NCBI GenBank assembly: GCA_030598625.1
Contig: JAUVPO010000019.1
Span: 1 to 14,207, forward strand
Direction: 5' to 3'
Length of the DNA stretch: 14,207 nt
Source of the DNA: Deferribacteres bacterium
GTDB lineage: Bacteria; Nitrospirota; Thermodesulfovibrionia; UBA6902
In this document: positions 12,794-14,207 of the stretch, one piece after another
How positions within the stretch are numbered: the stretch's first letter is position 1
Layout of the letters: every line of letters starts with the position of its first letter
Position numbers and translations under genes: made by a program
The notes under the pieces: model-generated
Database searches by the model: none
The model's input: only the letters and a program-made list of their open reading frames with translations
Told to the model about the DNA's origin: nothing

Positions 12794-14207
12794 ATGTTCA
12801 GCTTAAAAAATTTAATAAGACCAACGATTACCAGAAAAATCCTGATCGGGTTTATGACTGTATCTCTTGTGCCTGTATTATTTGTCGGATATGTAACTTA
12901 TAAGACATCGGAAAAAGAGATCAAAAAAGAAGCACTTAAGAATTTACTGGCTTTTGCCGAGAGCAAGGACGTTTTGTTTAATGCGTATATTATGGGAAAA
13001 AAGAGAGATGCGAGAGAACTTGCTTTGACGCCAACTGTTATCAGTATGTCGGAAAAGCACCATGATGCCTTCCATGTCGGCGAAGCGGATTCCCGGGAAT
13101 ATACTGCTATGGAAAGAAAACACAGAAAATATTTCATGGACTTTATTAATAAATTTAAATACCATGACCTCTTGTTTGTTGATACCGCCGGCAATATTTT
13201 CTTTACAGTAAAAAGAGAAGATGATCTTGGCACTAATTTATATACCGGGACTTATAAGGATACATGGCTTGCTAAAACTTACCGCCAGGTAATGGAAACA
13301 AAAGAAATAAACGTATCTGATTTTAAACATTATCTCCCTTCCAATATGCCTGCTTTATTTATTGTCACTCCTGTATTTAGTGAAGGAAATATTATCGGTG
13401 CAGTTATATTGCAGATAAGCAATGAAGATATCAACGAAGAAGTACAGAACTATATAGGATTGGGCAAGACAGGTGAAATAGTTATTGCTTCAAGAGAAGG
13501 CAATGAGGCTGTATTTATAGCTCCTCTCAGACATGACACTGAAGCGGCATTTAACAGACGCGTGCGTATAGGCTCGGAAGAGGCGCTGCCGATCCAGAAG
13601 GCCATCCAGGGAGAAAACGGGTCAGGACTATCTGTTGATTATCGAAATAAAGAGATACTGGCTGTATGGAGATATCTGCCCTACGTGAGATGGGGGATGG
13701 TTGTAAAAATAGACGCTGATGAAGCGTATGAGCATATCTACAATATCAAAAAATGGACAGCCATAGTTGGGGCTACGACAATAATTCTTGTGACATTGCT
13801 GGCTATTCGTATCTCCAGGACGATTACTAATCCTGTAAGGGCATTGCATAAAGGAAGTGAAATAATAGGAAGCGGCAATCTTGATCATAAAGTGGGTACC
13901 GATGCAAAAGATGAAATCGGTGACCTGTCCCGCTCCTTTGATGAAATGACGATCAAATTAAAAGACTCCCGCATGATGCTGGAAGATGAAATCACCGAGC
14001 GCAAAAAAGCAGAGCGCCAAATCAAAGAAGCGCTCAAGGAGAAGGAAATCCTTTTGCAGGAGATACACCATCGGGTCAAGAATAATATGATGGTAATAAC
14101 AAGCCTGCTCCAGCTGCAGTCCAAAGGTATCAAAGAGAAACAGTACAGGGAAATGTTCAGTGACAGTGTTAACCGGATAAATACAATGGCCATTATACAT
14201 GAGAAAC
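12794..14207 (+). CDS. Membrane sensor histidine kinase (Cache-HAMP-HisKA_2), 3' end beyond the window
   Basis: The 471 residues seen begin with a short cytoplasmic segment and a transmembrane helix (about 16-36). A periplasmic sensor region (about 37-320) follows with Cache/PAS-like features: DLLFVDTAGNIFFTV near 116-130, the second lobe ALFIVTPVF, and GAVILQIS. A second transmembrane helix (about 321-341) leads to a HAMP linker (about 342-395) with NPVRAL and DEIGDLSRSFDEM, then a coiled coil. The HisKA_2-type phosphoacceptor box EIHHRVKNN follows, with His426 (just before Arg) the likely phosphorylated residue and His425 beside it. The ATPase domain lies past the window end. The ligand cannot be told from sequence; small carboxylates or amino acids are usual for Cache domains. 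The ATG at 12794 has no clear ribosome site. It is divergent to the DHS-like gene, with 236 bases between. Confidence 0.93.
   Translation, partial: MFSLKNLIRPTITRKILIGFMTVSLVPVLFVGYVTYKTSEKEIKKEALKNLLAFAESKDVLFNAYIMGKKRDARELALTPTVISMSEKHHDAFHVGEADSREYTAMERKHRKYFMDFINKFKYHDLLFVDTAGNIFFTVKREDDLGTNLYTGTYKDTWLAKTYRQVMETKEINVSDFKHYLPSNMPALFIVTPVFSEGNIIGAVILQISNEDINEEVQNYIGLGKTGEIVIASREGNEAVFIAPLRHDTEAAFNRRVRIGSEEALPIQKAIQGENGSGLSVDYRNKEILAVWRYLPYVRWGMVVKIDADEAYEHIYNIKKWTAIVGATTIILVTLLAIRISRTITNPVRALHKGSEIIGSGNLDHKVGTDAKDEIGDLSRSFDEMTIKLKDSRMMLEDEITERKKAERQIKEALKEKEILLQEIHHRVKNNMMVITSLLQLQSKGIKEKQYREMFSDSVNRINTMAIIHEK

Noticed and set aside
1..14207. CRISPR array, insertion sequence, tRNA or rRNA
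   Set aside because: No regularly spaced repeats, transposase motifs, terminal inverted repeats or tRNA-like cloverleaf segments were seen by reading both strands.

Overview
The window carries 13 protein-coding genes, two of them cut by its edges (dapA on the left, a sensor kinase on the right). It has no RNA genes, mobile elements or CRISPR array that I can see. Base composition is moderately AT-rich. The mix of a single TatA/TatB-like protein with TatC, a Cys-rich GGDEF protein, a small CxxC zinc-ribbon protein, a low-molecular-weight single-cluster ferredoxin beside a deoxyhypusine-synthase-like protein, and a class A penicillin-binding protein suggests a Gram-negative, probably anaerobic or facultative bacterium. 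Nitrospirota or Desulfobacterota is my best guess. This is an inference from gene content, not a proven placement.

Layout. 1-776 (-) is dapA, without its 3' end. 1000-2122 (+) holds tatA and tatC, overlapping by 8 bases. 2129-2377 (-) is a small Cys-rich protein whose 3' end lies 6 bases from that of tatC. Its start region shares 185 bp with the divergently read GGDEF gene (2563-3555, +). 3627-3905 (-) is a small hypothetical gene and 3978-5330 (-) a membrane-anchored M23 peptidase. Divergent to it, nadB (5509-7095, +) and pyk (7123-8529, +) form a pair 27 bp apart. The pyk 3' end overlaps that of a TPR lipoprotein-sized exported protein (8526-8855, -). This lies at the end of a minus-strand run that begins with the DHS-like protein (12557) and continues through the ferredoxin (17-bp overlap) and PBP1A (47-bp gap). 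12794-14207 (+) is a Cache/HAMP/HisKA_2 sensor kinase, cut by the window end.

Functional themes are housekeeping: lysine/diaminopimelate synthesis (dapA) and peptidoglycan synthesis and editing (PBP1A, M23) serve the cell wall; Tat exports folded proteins; nadB feeds NAD synthesis; pyk closes glycolysis. The less ordinary parts are the regulatory proteins and sites. The GGDEF protein has lost its signature motif and is preceded by a perfect match to the sigma-28 -10 element. In the same intergenic region, a near-perfect palindrome sits where a class II FNR/CRP activator would bind for the small Cys-rich gene. The nadB promoter appears to give an almost leaderless mRNA. The pyruvate kinase has the residue set associated with K+-independent enzymes. 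The DHS-like/ferredoxin pair is an uncharacterised but tightly coupled unit.
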